Source: Candidatus Mediterraneibacter gallistercoris (GTDB lineage: Bacteria; Bacillota_A; Clostridia; Lachnospirales; Lachnospiraceae). Taken from it: 20,345 nt of DNA. Both the position numbers and the translations under genes were made by a program. Below the pieces are notes generated by a model. The model did no database searches, was not told the origin of the DNA, and was given only the letters and a program-made list of their open reading frames with translations. The stretch's first letter is position 1. Each line of letters begins with the position of its first letter. This document shows, one piece after another, positions 8,119-16,731 of the stretch. The stretch lies in contig DWWI01000074.1 of assembly GCA_019119745.1 (NCBI GenBank), positions 1-20,345 of the forward strand, given 5' to 3'.

Positions 8119-8920
8119 ATACGACCACCTCCTGTTTATTCTCTGTTTTCGCCGAGACAGCATTCATGATCACGACCGCAAGGATCACGACCAGAAAGAT
8201 CACGGTGGACAGAGCCCACAGCGCAGTCTTGATCTCGGTCTGGGCGCCTCTTGTGGCATTGACCACATAGGTGCTGATCGTATCAAATGTCGCCGGTTTC
8301 GTATATGTGGATATAAAATAATCATCCAGAGACAGTGTGATCGACAGCATGAAGCCCGAGATAATGCCCGGGATGATCTGCGGGATCACGATCTTGTACA
8401 GTGCCTGAAACGGTGTAGCCCCCAGATCAAGGGCCGCCTCATAAAGTCCGTTGTCCATCTGCTTCAGCTTCGGCATCACGGCAAGATACACAAACGGAGT
8501 GCACAGTACCACATGTCCGATGACAAGCGGAATGAACGTGTTCTTTTCGATGCCCAGCACGACGATCAGAAGGATACAGATGGAAAACGCTGTCACAACA
8601 TCCGCATTCACCACCGGAATCTGGTTCGCCGTCTCGACCATCCTTTTCGTAACCGGTCTGGAGTAAAAAGCGCCGATGGCGCCAACTGTTCCCAGAATCG
8701 ATGAGATCACGGCCGCCCCTACTGCCAGCAGGACCGTCCCGATGATCATATTTCTCAGCTCTTCTGTTGTAAAAAGCGTTACATAGTTGTGCAGAGAGAA
8801 ACCTCTCACGGCGCCGATTGTCGTAGAATCCGTAAAGCTGTAAAACGCCAGGATCAGTACCGGTATATACATAAAAAACGCCACAAGGGCAAGCCACGAA
8901 TAAGAAAGTATCTTTTTCAT
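8096..8920 (-). CDS. potC: Polyamine ABC transporter permease PotC
   Basis: This 274-residue inner permease subunit has six predicted membrane helices, the first at about 8-28 (WLALVAFFMYIPVLILAFYS). It has the cytoplasmic EAA loop EAALDLGATPFQALYKIVIP that docks on the ATPase. The N-terminal pattern with the YIPVLILAFYSF segment is characteristic of PotC rather than PotB. Its ATG overlaps the potB TAA by one base (TAATG), so translation is likely coupled. The C-terminal 20 residues are polar. Confidence 0.94.
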   Translation of the reverse strand: MKKILSYSWLALVAFFMYIPVLILAFYSFTDSTTIGAVRGFSLHNYVTLFTTEELRNMIIGTVLLAVGAAVISSILGTVGAIGAFYSRPVTKRMVETANQIPVVNADVVTAFSICILLIVVLGIEKNTFIPLVIGHVVLCTPFVYLAVMPKLKQMDNGLYEAALDLGATPFQALYKIVIPQIIPGIISGFMLSITLSLDDYFISTYTKPATFDTISTYVVNATRGAQTEIKTALWALSTVIFLVVILAVVIMNAVSAKTENKQEVVVYDSREKD

Positions 8921-9717
8921 TATAGTATCGCCCCCCTGTTCTTTGCATCATCCTGATCCTCTCCGCCTGTGAGCAGCGATACGATACAGATCACTGCAAA
9001 CAGGATCAGTGAGATCATAGAACCATTGTGCCAGTCATAGATATTAAAGTAACTTCCGATCAGCGATCCCATGATATACGTACTGTTGTACATCATATCA
9101 AGGATGACATAGTTGGTCATGGCCGGAAGAAATGTCATAGTGATCCCACTGACGATTCCCGGCATGGACAGAGGCAGCGTCACTCTGAAAAATACTGCCC
9201 CGGGACCCGCTCCCAGATCCTTTGCCGCTTCCAGCAGACTCTCATCGAGCTGAAGAAGGGTTGTATACAACGGCAGGATCATAAACGGAAGGTAATCATA
9301 TGTCATGCCGATCACTGTGTTCAGAAACGGATGCAGGGAGAGATTGCCCTCCAGCACAGTCAGGATCTCCTTTAATGCCGTAATTCTCAAAGTAAAATTG
9401 ATCCACATGGGCAGGATAAAGAGCATCAGCAGCACCGGGGCTCTCTTCAGACTGCTCCTTGCCAGGATATACGCCACAGGATAAGCGATCAGAAGACAGA
9501 CTGCCGTCACCACCACCGCGATCACAGCACTGTAGCATAGTGTTCCGATCGTATTTCCATTGGTAAAGAAGCTCAGAAGGTTTTCAAGCGTAAACCTTCC
9601 GCTTCCGTCTGTAAATGCATAGTAGACGATCACCGCCAGCGGCAGCACGACAAAACAGATCAGGAACAGGGCATAAGGGATGCACAGCTGTTTCCTGCTG
9701 AACCGAAAACGTTTCAT
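8920..9717 (-). CDS. potB: Polyamine ABC transporter permease PotB
   Basis: This 265-residue permease is the partner of PotC in the PotABCD importer. It has six predicted helices, with the first around residues 12-33. The EAA loop EAAKDLGAGPGAVFFRVTLP and the segment LPMWINFTLRITAL typical of PotB are present. The start chosen is ATG at 9717, with AGGG 7 nt upstream; a TTG two codons earlier is less well placed. It follows potA by 9 nt and overlaps potC by one base. Confidence 0.93.
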   Translation of the reverse strand: MKRFRFSRKQLCIPYALFLICFVVLPLAVIVYYAFTDGSGRFTLENLLSFFTNGNTIGTLCYSAVIAVVVTAVCLLIAYPVAYILARSSLKRAPVLLMLFILPMWINFTLRITALKEILTVLEGNLSLHPFLNTVIGMTYDYLPFMILPLYTTLLQLDESLLEAAKDLGAGPGAVFFRVTLPLSMPGIVSGITMTFLPAMTNYVILDMMYNSTYIMGSLIGSYFNIYDWHNGSMISLILFAVICIVSLLTGGEDQDDAKNRGAIL

Positions 9718-9726
9718 ATTCAATCC

Positions 9727-11160
9727 CTACTTTCTCTTCAGTATGATCTGCTCTTTCGGAATCATCAGACTGACATGATCCCCCTCGTTCCACAGATCAT
9801 CCTCATCCAGCACGAAGTCTTCCTCCGTAGCTGTACGTACTGTATAGTTATAATGGTTTCCTTTATAGATAAATGATATGATATTTCCGTCCGCGCGGTA
9901 GTCTCTCTGCTCATCACTCATGGAGACTGCCTTCACCGGCACTTCCACCGTCACTTCGATCCCCTCGAGATTGATCTCCTCGCCGCCCTCTGTAACAACG
10001 GAGCACGGCCCGTTCTGAACTGAGCCGTCAAAGAGCTGCGTCAGGTCGCACTCATACTCACCGCCGGCAAATGCCGCGCGGCCTTCTTTTGTGATCGTAC
10101 CGTCAAAGACATTCATCAGTACACCCGCAGGCATGACGTGAATCTCATCAGGCCCGATCCTCATGCCGATCTCTTCGCCGGGCCGCACGTTTCTCGTGGT
10201 CTGGATGACCACCTCATTTTCATCCGGCAGGATCGCCGTGATCTCATAGTACATTCCCTTAAATACGGCAGAGTCCACAACGCCCCTGATCTGACCGTCC
10301 ACCGGTCTGGTGATGACAACGTCTTCAGGCCGTACAACCACATCCACCCGCGTATCTTTCGGTACATTGTCCACACACGGGAATTCAGCTCCGCAGAAGC
10401 TGACTGTCATGGATGCCGCCATCTTCCCTTCAAAGATATTACTTTCTCCTATAAAGTCAGCAACGAAAGCGTTTTTCGGTTCATTGTAGATTTCTTCCGG
10501 AGTACCGATCTGCTGAATCATACCGTCCGACATGACTACCACCTTGTCAGACATAGTAAGCGCTTCCTCCTGGTCATGAGTCACATAAATAAAGGTGATT
10601 CCAAGACGCTCATGCATGGATTTGAGTTCCAGCTGCATCTCTTTTCTCATCTTCAGATCCAGCGCTCCCAACGGTTCATCAAGAAGCAGGATATCCGGTT
10701 CATTGACAATGGCACGGGCAATTGCAATCCTCTGCTGCTGTCCGCCGGACAGAGTAGAAATCTGTCTTTTTTCAAACCCTTCCAGATCTACCACTTCCAG
10801 TACGTTTTTTACCTTCTCATTGATCACTGACTTGGGAAGATGTTTCAGGTTCAGCCCGAACGCCACATTGTCATAGACATTCATGTGGGGGAACAGCGCG
10901 TAGCGCTGGAACACCGTGTTGATAGGTCTTAAGTTGGGTGGAAGATGGCTGATATCTTCGCCGTTTAAAAGGATCTCTCCTTCTGTCGGAAACTCGAAAC
11001 CAGCGATCATCCGCAGAGTTGTCGTCTTGCCGCAGCCCGAAGGACCGAGGAATGTGACAAACTCTCCTTTCTTTACTTCCAGATTAAAGTCCTCCACCAC
11101 CACAGTATCATCAAATACTTTCTTTATATTTCTCAATTCTATGATATTTTTTTCTTCCAT
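9727..11160 (-). CDS. potA: Polyamine ABC transporter ATPase PotA with extended C-terminus
   Basis: This 477-residue ATP-hydrolysing subunit drives PotBC. Walker A GPSGCGKT is at 39-46, the Q-loop near FQRYALFPH, the signature LSGGQ at 137-141, Walker B ILLLDEP at 157-163, and the switch His at 195 (YVTHDQEEA). A TOBE-type regulatory region follows at about 270-345 (VRPEDVVITRP onward). About 130 further residues make it longer than usual PotA proteins (around 350-380), and the last 60 (GNIISFIYKGNHYNYTV to the end) look like a second TOBE-like strand set. The start is ATG at 11160, with AAGGAG 7 nt upstream; an earlier in-frame start at 11193 lacks a site. It is the first gene of the pot operon. 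Confidence 0.94.
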   Translation of the reverse strand: MEEKNIIELRNIKKVFDDTVVVEDFNLEVKKGEFVTFLGPSGCGKTTTLRMIAGFEFPTEGEILLNGEDISHLPPNLRPINTVFQRYALFPHMNVYDNVAFGLNLKHLPKSVINEKVKNVLEVVDLEGFEKRQISTLSGGQQQRIAIARAIVNEPDILLLDEPLGALDLKMRKEMQLELKSMHERLGITFIYVTHDQEEALTMSDKVVVMSDGMIQQIGTPEEIYNEPKNAFVADFIGESNIFEGKMAASMTVSFCGAEFPCVDNVPKDTRVDVVVRPEDVVITRPVDGQIRGVVDSAVFKGMYYEITAILPDENEVVIQTTRNVRPGEEIGMRIGPDEIHVMPAGVLMNVFDGTITKEGRAAFAGGEYECDLTQLFDGSVQNGPCSVVTEGGEEINLEGIEVTVEVPVKAVSMSDEQRDYRADGNIISFIYKGNHYNYTVRTATEEDFVLDEDDLWNEGDHVSLMIPKEQIILKRK

Positions 11161-11181
11161 GCTCTCACTCCTTGCCACACT

Positions 11182-11207
11182 CGATTGATACAAACAATCG
11201 TATTGTT
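11182..11207 (-). promoter_or_regulatory. Two mutually exclusive small hairpins in the potA leader
   Basis: AACAAT (11193-11198) can pair with ATTGTT (11202-11207), or CGATTG (11182-11187) with CAATCG (11195-11200). The two stems share bases 11195-11198, so only one can form. The 47-nt gap has no convincing promoter boxes and no clear T-run, so pot transcription may start further upstream or come from read-through. Confidence 0.25.
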
Positions 11208-14200
11208 CTATTCCGTTCTCAGGGCTGTCACCGGATCGCTCTTCGCCGCCTTTTTCGACGGAATCAGTCCGCCAATCAGTGTCAGCACGACGCTCAGCAG
11301 GATCAGGATCACGGCAGGAACCGCCGGAAGCACTGCACTGACGTCATTTGTTCCAGCAAGATAATGGATCAGTGCATTGCCCGGTATGAGGAGAAGCAGG
11401 GATATAATGATCCCCAGCGCTCCTGCGCAGAATCCAATGATAAATGTCTCCGCATTGAATACCTGCGAGATATTCCCTTTCGACGCACCAATGGCACGCA
11501 GAATACCAATCTCTTTCTTCCGCTCCAGCACGCTGATGTATGTGATCACACCGATCATGATGGACGATACGATCAGCGAGATCGCCACAAACGCGATCAG
11601 AACATAACTTATGATATCAATGATCTCGGTCACGGACGACATCAGCGTTCCCACCATATCTGTATAGGTGATCACCTGCTCGTCTTTTCCTTCTGCTTCC
11701 ATACGGCTGTTGTAATCATCCAGAATGCTGACCACCATTTCCTTGCTCTCAAAATCTTTCGGATAGATATCGATTCCACTGGGCACATCAAAATCCACAT
11801 AGCCGAGTGAAGTCAGATTGCTCTCATAGGATGCACTCTGCCCGGAACTCATGGACATCATAAGTTCTGCCAGCTCATCTCCTGTCATATTCATCTGGAA
11901 TGCGTCCGCAAAGGCCTCTCCGTCAATGTTCATAGCGTTTTCCAGACTGCTGCCGACCTGTGTCATCGCCTGACCCATAGCCTGGCTCATGCCCGTGGCA
12001 AGCTGACTCATCATCTGCTGCATTGCTGAAGAAATCTGGCTCTCCAGCGCCTGTCCGATCGCACTTCCATAAGAGGACATGGCGCTTCGCATGTAGCTCT
12101 CCACAGCACCTGTGAGCTGGCTCTCGATTCCTGCTGTATCTACCACACCCGCAAGGCCGTCTGACAATCTCTTCTGCCCGTCCGCAGTACCAAGATATGC
12201 GATAAAGTTTTCCCCCATCTTGGCCGGGTCGGGTGCGCCAGTCTGCTGCGCATACTGCTGATAACCCGCCGCCAGTTCCCCTGCCAGTTTACTGATCTGC
12301 TCCGAAGTAATGGTTATATTATCAACCACTCCGTTGAAAATCTCATCCGCCCATTTATTCAGTATGCCCTGTGCATCGGCAGTTCCCAGATATTCCTGCA
12401 GATATTCGCCGAATCTGGACGGATCGTCATAATTATTTTCCTCTATATATTGTGCAAATCCGGTCATAATCTCACTGAGCATCTCCCGGAGCTGTTCCGT
12501 AGTCACAGTGATCCCGGAACCGGACTGAATAATATCTGCAATGTTGTCACGGAGAATCGACTGCGCCGCATCCGAACTTAGATAATTCTGAAAAGCTTCC
12601 GCCAATCCGGAATAATCCGCCTCCGGATGTTCCTGAGCATACTTCTGATATCCCTCCATCAGACTTGACGCCATCTGTGCGAATCCATCCGATGACACAT
12701 TGAGATCAAGATTTCCTAGAAGATCCTCCATGCTCATGGACGGCATATCCGGCAGATCCACCGCGATATCCCCGAGATCCACCAAGCTGGACAGATCAAT
12801 AGAATTCCCTGCACTACTGAATACACTAGAAAAGTCAAAAGCATCTGACAGATTAGTAAATGCACTCTCATTGAATCCAAATGCTTCCTGCAGTTTTTCT
12901 TCATCTACCGTCACAAGGGATTCCATGTCAAACCCGTTTTCTGAGCTGCTCTCTCCGAACTTCTCACCGGTAAAAACATTGACAGACGAATCAGCCAGCT
13001 GCTGTTTGACAATCTCCGTATTCTCTGCATACTCAGCTATATGTTTCGTCAAAGAAGCCGGGTAGCAGATACCCGCGCTCAAAGCCGAGGCATTTGCATC
13101 CTCGGAGGGCTGGACTACTCCTACGATTGTCAGGTCTTCTCCATTTGCGACCAGCTCTTTCATATAATCTGTATCGCCAGATTTGTCCGTCCATACATTA
13201 TACTGGCTGTCGTACTGATAATAGTCCGCACTGTTCACCAGCTTAAATGTAATGCCGAGGATATCGTCATACGTATAAGTCCCCATATCATCCGGCGTAG
13301 TGATATTCTCTTCGTTGATAAACTGATCCACCATCTCATCCAGTTCAAGGGGATCTCTCAAGCCCAGCGTATAGAGCATGAAATCGCTCATACCTCCGCC
13401 GGAAGTAAGGACGAGTACACATTCATTATAATTTTCAGGCCAGCGTCCCGCCTTCACATCGTACTGTCCCTCATAGAGCTGTTCATTTTCCGGCATCTCA
13501 TAGAATACGTTTGTACTCATCATGGAAGACATGATCCCGGAACCGGACGATGATCCCAAGCCCATGGAGTCAAAGGAATGATCCGGATTAACCTGACGGA
13601 TCTCGTCTCCATTCTCTTTATAGATCTGTGGTTCCGCATTATAAGAATATTCTATCGCATTTGTATACTCTTCAATCCCGCTGTCACCGCTGTCCAGATA
13701 TGTTTTCAGGGATTCCAGGTCATTGGTATCCATCGTGGAGAACATATTCGTCACCATCTCTACCACATAGATATCACCGTCCTCCTCGCTGGTATCCGAG
13801 GCAGCTCCGGTATCCATGGCAGAAGAAAAATCGAATCCGGTACTCTGAATCTGAAGCGGATACTCGGACAGCGTCTCCTCTTCGATCTTCCCGATATAGT
13901 CGTTAACTCCTGTTGACAAAGAAAGAATGAGCGCTATACCAATGATACCAATAGATCCTGCAAAAGAAGTAAGAAGAGTACGTGCTTTCTTCGTCTTCAG
14001 ATTATTAAAGCTCAAGGAAAGAGCCGTAAGAAAAGACATGGAAGACTTCCCCATGTTCTTGTGTTCCGGCTCCGTAAGTTCCGCCTCATTTACATCGTAC
14101 GGGTCGCTATCGGATCGGATCTTCCCGTCTTTCAGATTCACGATACGCGTCGCATACTCGTACGCCAGCTCAGGATTATGGGTGACCATGACCACAAGCC

Positions 14201-14771
14201 GGTCTTTTGCCACTTCTTTGAGCAGGTCCATGACCTGCACGCTGGTCTCACTGTCCAGAGCGCCTGTCGGCTCATCTGCCAGCAGGATGTCCGGATCATT
14301 TACAAGCGCTCTGGCAATGGCAACCCTCTGCATTTGCCCGCCGGAGAGCTGGTTTGGCTTTTTGTGGACCTGCTCTCCCAGTCCCACCTGCGCCAGTGCC
14401 TCCTGGGCTCTCTGTCTGCGTTCTGCTTTCCCGATCCCTGAGATTGTCAGAGCGAGTTCGACATTCGCCAGGATCGTCTGGTGAGGGATCAGGTTATAAC
14501 TCTGGAACACGAATCCGATCGTATGGTTCCGGTAGGAATCCCAATCCCTGTCTTTATATTTCTTAGTAGAAATCCCGTTGATGATAAGATCTCCGCTGTC
14601 ATAGCGGTCCAGTCCTCCGATGATATTAAGAAGCGTCGTCTTTCCCGATCCGCTCGGGCCTAAGATGGCAACAAATTCATTATCTCTCAAATTCAGGCTC
14701 ACTCCGTCCAGGGCTTTCTGGACCAGAGTTCCGGTGCGGTATTCTTTATGAATGTCCTTTACCTGAAGCAT
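11208..14771 (-). CDS. ABC transporter ATPase/FtsX-like permease fusion with giant extracellular domain (MacB-like)
   Basis: This 1187-residue fusion begins with a LolD/MacB-type ATPase: Walker A GPSGSGKT 38-45, LSGGQ 142-146, Walker B ILLADEP 162-168, and H-loop VTHN near 196. A first membrane helix lies at about 266-287. An extracellular domain of roughly 750 residues follows (about 288-1045), then three helices at about 1050-1078, 1109-1131 and 1148-1171 with the FtsX-type ERKKEIGILRAIGASKG loop (1083-1099). This topology is that of mechanotransmitting type VII ABC systems, which do not move substrate through the membrane core but act on envelope factors or efflux partners. The extracellular part has three tandem repeats and a Met/Gln/Ser-rich segment. 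The start is ATG at 14771, with AAAGGAG 8 nt upstream. The substrate or role is unknown; a bacitracin-type BceAB role is not supported, since no two-component genes are adjacent. Confidence 0.9.
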   Translation of the reverse strand: MLQVKDIHKEYRTGTLVQKALDGVSLNLRDNEFVAILGPSGSGKTTLLNIIGGLDRYDSGDLIINGISTKKYKDRDWDSYRNHTIGFVFQSYNLIPHQTILANVELALTISGIGKAERRQRAQEALAQVGLGEQVHKKPNQLSGGQMQRVAIARALVNDPDILLADEPTGALDSETSVQVMDLLKEVAKDRLVVMVTHNPELAYEYATRIVNLKDGKIRSDSDPYDVNEAELTEPEHKNMGKSSMSFLTALSLSFNNLKTKKARTLLTSFAGSIGIIGIALILSLSTGVNDYIGKIEEETLSEYPLQIQSTGFDFSSAMDTGAASDTSEEDGDIYVVEMVTNMFSTMDTNDLESLKTYLDSGDSGIEEYTNAIEYSYNAEPQIYKENGDEIRQVNPDHSFDSMGLGSSSGSGIMSSMMSTNVFYEMPENEQLYEGQYDVKAGRWPENYNECVLVLTSGGGMSDFMLYTLGLRDPLELDEMVDQFINEENITTPDDMGTYTYDDILGITFKLVNSADYYQYDSQYNVWTDKSGDTDYMKELVANGEDLTIVGVVQPSEDANASALSAGICYPASLTKHIAEYAENTEIVKQQLADSSVNVFTGEKFGESSSENGFDMESLVTVDEEKLQEAFGFNESAFTNLSDAFDFSSVFSSAGNSIDLSSLVDLGDIAVDLPDMPSMSMEDLLGNLDLNVSSDGFAQMASSLMEGYQKYAQEHPEADYSGLAEAFQNYLSSDAAQSILRDNIADIIQSGSGITVTTEQLREMLSEIMTGFAQYIEENNYDDPSRFGEYLQEYLGTADAQGILNKWADEIFNGVVDNITITSEQISKLAGELAAGYQQYAQQTGAPDPAKMGENFIAYLGTADGQKRLSDGLAGVVDTAGIESQLTGAVESYMRSAMSSYGSAIGQALESQISSAMQQMMSQLATGMSQAMGQAMTQVGSSLENAMNIDGEAFADAFQMNMTGDELAELMMSMSSGQSASYESNLTSLGYVDFDVPSGIDIYPKDFESKEMVVSILDDYNSRMEAEGKDEQVITYTDMVGTLMSSVTEIIDIISYVLIAFVAISLIVSSIMIGVITYISVLERKKEIGILRAIGASKGNISQVFNAETFIIGFCAGALGIIISLLLLIPGNALIHYLAGTNDVSAVLPAVPAVILILLSVVLTLIGGLIPSKKAAKSDPVTALRTE
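12111..12686 (-). repeat. Three tandem ~60-66-residue protein repeats in the extracellular domain
   Basis: Residues about 696-761, 762-826 and 827-887 of the ABC fusion align to each other. Each has a helix of the type LMEGYQKYAQE / IMTGFAQYIEE / LAAGYQQYAQQ, then a short D/P-containing turn, then FQNYLSSDAAQ / LQEYLGTADAQ / FIAYLGTADGQ, and a linker. The first two end in T(V/I)T(T/S)EQ. The repeat is visible in protein, not strongly in DNA, so it is an old duplication. Confidence 0.8.
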
Positions 14772-14830
14772 TTCTACATCTCCTTTCACAGTTTCAAGCG
14801 TCAAATTCCGCCCCAACCCTCAATGTTGAT

Positions 14831-14859
14831 ATTATAGCGAATTACAACGTATTTGTCAC
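14831..14859 (-). promoter_or_regulatory. Promoter of the ABC fusion gene
   Basis: On the minus strand, GTGACA (14859-14854) and a perfect TATAAT (14836-14831) have 17-bp spacing, 60 nt upstream of the ATG. It lies in the 220-bp divergent region shared with the RpiR-type regulator, so the regulator could act here. Confidence 0.7.
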
Positions 14860-14952
14860 TGTGCATAAAGTAAATAAATACGATTCTTTCCTGGCGTTTT
14901 TTTCAATTTTACACACTTTATATCTGTGCTTTACCCTTTCTTCCCATTTGTG

Positions 14953-14961
14953 TGCTATGAT
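14953..14961 (+). promoter_or_regulatory. Extended -10 promoter candidate for the RpiR-type regulator
   Basis: TGCTATGAT is an extended -10 element (TG, one base, TATGAT at 14956-14961) 30 nt upstream of the ATG. No good -35 box is found at the right distance, which extended -10 promoters can tolerate. Confidence 0.45.
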
Positions 14962-14991
14962 AAGAAATATTTCCGACAGAGGAGTTTCGTT

Positions 14992-15834
14992 ATGACTGAA
15001 ATCTATTTTGTAAAAAACGACGTCCATTTTACAAAGACCGAGAAAAAAATCATCGATTATATCATCGCCAGCCCACAGGAATTCATCCGCATGAGCATCG
15101 GCGATGTAGCACGGTGCATCGGCAGTTCAGAGCCGACTGTATCGCGGTTTGCCAGACACTGCGGCTATGCTGATTTTAAAGAACTGAAGAGTGCCGTTCT
15201 CCGGCATGTAGCAGAGGAAAATCCGCCGGCCGGGAAGCTGAATTCCACGCTGGGCAGTGAATCCTCCAATACACCGGAAGGATTTCTTCGCCGCCAGCAG
15301 TACTGTATTGAAAAAACACTTGAATTTCTGGATGAAAATATGCTCGAAAAAGCCGCAGACACCATTCTGTCATCCGACACAATCTACCTCTATGCAAAAG
15401 GAGCGGCAGTTTCCATGGCCGAGCTGCTCAAATTCCGGCTGAACCGCTTCGGAAAAAAAGTCATCCGCCTCCCGGCCGGGAGCTCGGAACTTTTTGAATA
15501 TATGAATTTCTTTACAGAAAAAGATCTGGTAATCCTATTCGGCTTCCAGAAAACACCGAAAGAGGCTGCCGTGATTCTTGATTATCAAAAGAAGATTCAT
15601 TATAAATGTATCTTTTTCACAAGTCGTCTGTATCACTCGCTGGAGCAGGAGGCAGTCATCCCGCTGTTCGTCTTCCGGGGCGAGCCGTCGGAATATCATT
15701 CCATGGCAGCTCCGGCCGCTCTGCTCGATGCCCTTGTAGTAATGCTGGGAGCAAAGCTGGGTGCAACATCTTCTGAACAGCTGGACTGCCTGTATAAATT
15801 AAAAGAACATTATAAAACGGAGATCCCGAGATAG
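14992..15834 (+). CDS. RpiR/MurR-family transcriptional regulator (HTH + SIS)
   Basis: This 280-residue DNA-binding regulator has an N-terminal HTH of the RpiR type (about 15-75; TKTEKKIIDYI, then MSIGDVARCIGSSEPTVSRFARHCGYADFKELK-like sequence starting at 34). A SIS sugar-phosphate-binding domain (about 120-265) contains IYLYAKGAAVSMAE and FGFQKTPKEAA. Family members sense phosphosugars or amino-sugar phosphates. The start chosen is ATG at 14992, with GAGGAG 7 nt upstream; an in-frame ATG at 14926 has no site. It is divergent from the ABC fusion gene and convergent with the ECF/PHP operon, so either could be its target. The SIS domain makes the ECF/PHP operon the more natural guess. Confidence 0.9.
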   Translation: MTEIYFVKNDVHFTKTEKKIIDYIIASPQEFIRMSIGDVARCIGSSEPTVSRFARHCGYADFKELKSAVLRHVAEENPPAGKLNSTLGSESSNTPEGFLRRQQYCIEKTLEFLDENMLEKAADTILSSDTIYLYAKGAAVSMAELLKFRLNRFGKKVIRLPAGSSELFEYMNFFTEKDLVILFGFQKTPKEAAVILDYQKKIHYKCIFFTSRLYHSLEQEAVIPLFVFRGEPSEYHSMAAPAALLDALVVMLGAKLGATSSEQLDCLYKLKEHYKTEIPR

Positions 15835-15842
15835 GATCTCCG
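15818..15842. terminator. Bidirectional terminator between the RpiR regulator and PHP gene
   Basis: A perfect 9-bp stem, CGGAGATCC (15818-15826) with GGATCTCCG (15834-15842), has a 7-nt loop and overlaps the regulator's stop codon. On the minus strand it is followed by TTTTATAA, a fair tail for the ECF/PHP operon. On the plus strand the tail CTTCTTTAT is weaker. Confidence 0.75.
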
Positions 15843-15847
15843 CTTCT

Positions 15848-16645
15848 TTATATCTCTGCCCCTTTCAGCAGCACGGATACATAGTCTCCGCCCAGCGCAT
15901 CGATTTCTTTTAGTGCGCGCTTTAAGATTCCCGCCGACTCTACTTTAAATGCAAGTGAATCAGACATCCGGATCTCATACGCGCCATTTGTAATCTCTGC
16001 CGCCAGATCCTGCACCGTATGGACCGTCTGTCTGAATTCGTTCCAGACACAGCCGTACTGGAAAGACTGATGGGTGTCGCTTCCCGCCACCAGCGGACGG
16101 TCAAGCTTACGGGAGAGCGCCCTCATTTTCTCCCATGTACCGTCACAGTCTCTGGCCAGGTCTTTGCCGTTTACATCGAGAAAGAAGAATTTCTCCAGCA
16201 TTTTCTGTGGCAGCTCCGGTATATGCCCGCCGTCTCTGTACGGATGTCCAGCACCGAATATGACCGGATACTCTTCCACCAGCTCAGCCAGCTTTTCAAA
16301 GGTCAGGAATTTTCCTTTCTCTTTATTCGGTTCCAGACGCTGGTTCATTTCCAGGATGCACTCCATAGGGCCGATGATCAGTGTATGTCCGCCTTCCGCT
16401 ATATCTGTCTCCATACCCGGAAAGATGCGGAATCCGCTCTCTGTCACAAGAGAATCTCCTTCTCTTGTACACCGGCCAGATATATATCGGTACACCTCCT
16501 GAAAGCCCAGCGTGTTGAAATGCTCTGTCAGGCAGAGTGCGTCCAATCCGGATTTCTGTGCCTCCCGGAAGAGCCAGTCCGTATATTCTTTTGAAAAGGG
16601 AAGCTTCTTTGCCAGTTTCCCGTGTGTGTGAAAATCAATTTTCAT
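15848..16645 (-). CDS. PHP-domain metal-dependent hydrolase (putative phosphoesterase)
   Basis: This 265-residue protein has the polymerase-and-histidinol-phosphatase fold with a near-complete set of metal ligands: His6 and His8 (DFHTH), Glu41-His42 (LTEH), Glu79 (FPGMETD), His87, His134 (GAGHP), Asp190 and His192 (GSDTH). PHP enzymes use a di- or tri-metal centre to hydrolyse phosphoesters. No signal peptide is seen, so it acts in the cytoplasm. It is shorter and different from a polymerase PHP domain and is not clearly HisK. It follows the ECF T-component gene by 86 nt on the same strand and is probably last in that operon, suggesting it acts on the imported compound or its phosphorylated form. 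The substrate is unknown. Confidence 0.88.
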   Translation of the reverse strand: MKIDFHTHGKLAKKLPFSKEYTDWLFREAQKSGLDALCLTEHFNTLGFQEVYRYISGRCTREGDSLVTESGFRIFPGMETDIAEGGHTLIIGPMECILEMNQRLEPNKEKGKFLTFEKLAELVEEYPVIFGAGHPYRDGGHIPELPQKMLEKFFFLDVNGKDLARDCDGTWEKMRALSRKLDRPLVAGSDTHQSFQYGCVWNEFRQTVHTVQDLAAEITNGAYEIRMSDSLAFKVESAGILKRALKEIDALGGDYVSVLLKGAEI

Positions 16646-16682
16646 GTTTCTTTCTCATCCTTCCTGTGTTTCTATTCCACAT

Positions 16683-16724
16683 AGCATCAGCGTACAAGGA
16701 GCAATATGCCTGCACACTGATGCT
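16683..16724 (-). other. Intercistronic stem-loop between the ECF T gene and PHP gene
   Basis: AGCATCAG (16683-16690) pairs with CTGATGCT (16717-16724) across a 26-nt loop. No T-run follows on the minus strand, so it is not an obvious terminator. It may be an RNA-processing or stabilising hairpin that sets the level of PHP relative to the transporter. Confidence 0.4.
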
Positions 16725-16731
16725 GCTGTCC

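Noticed and set aside
11208..14771. A bacitracin-resistance BceAB-type transporter
   Set aside because: BceB permeases have ten helices and sit beside a histidine kinase and response regulator. This protein has four helices and no such neighbours.
14926..14991. An N-terminal extension of the RpiR-type regulator
   Set aside because: The added 22 codons cover the promoter and ribosome binding site and do not resemble the family N-terminus. The ATG at 14992 has a well-spaced GAGGAG.
14842..15027. A 61-codon minus-strand open frame in the divergent region
   Set aside because: It overlaps both the promoter region and the start of the regulator gene, has no visible ribosome binding site and no recognisable protein.
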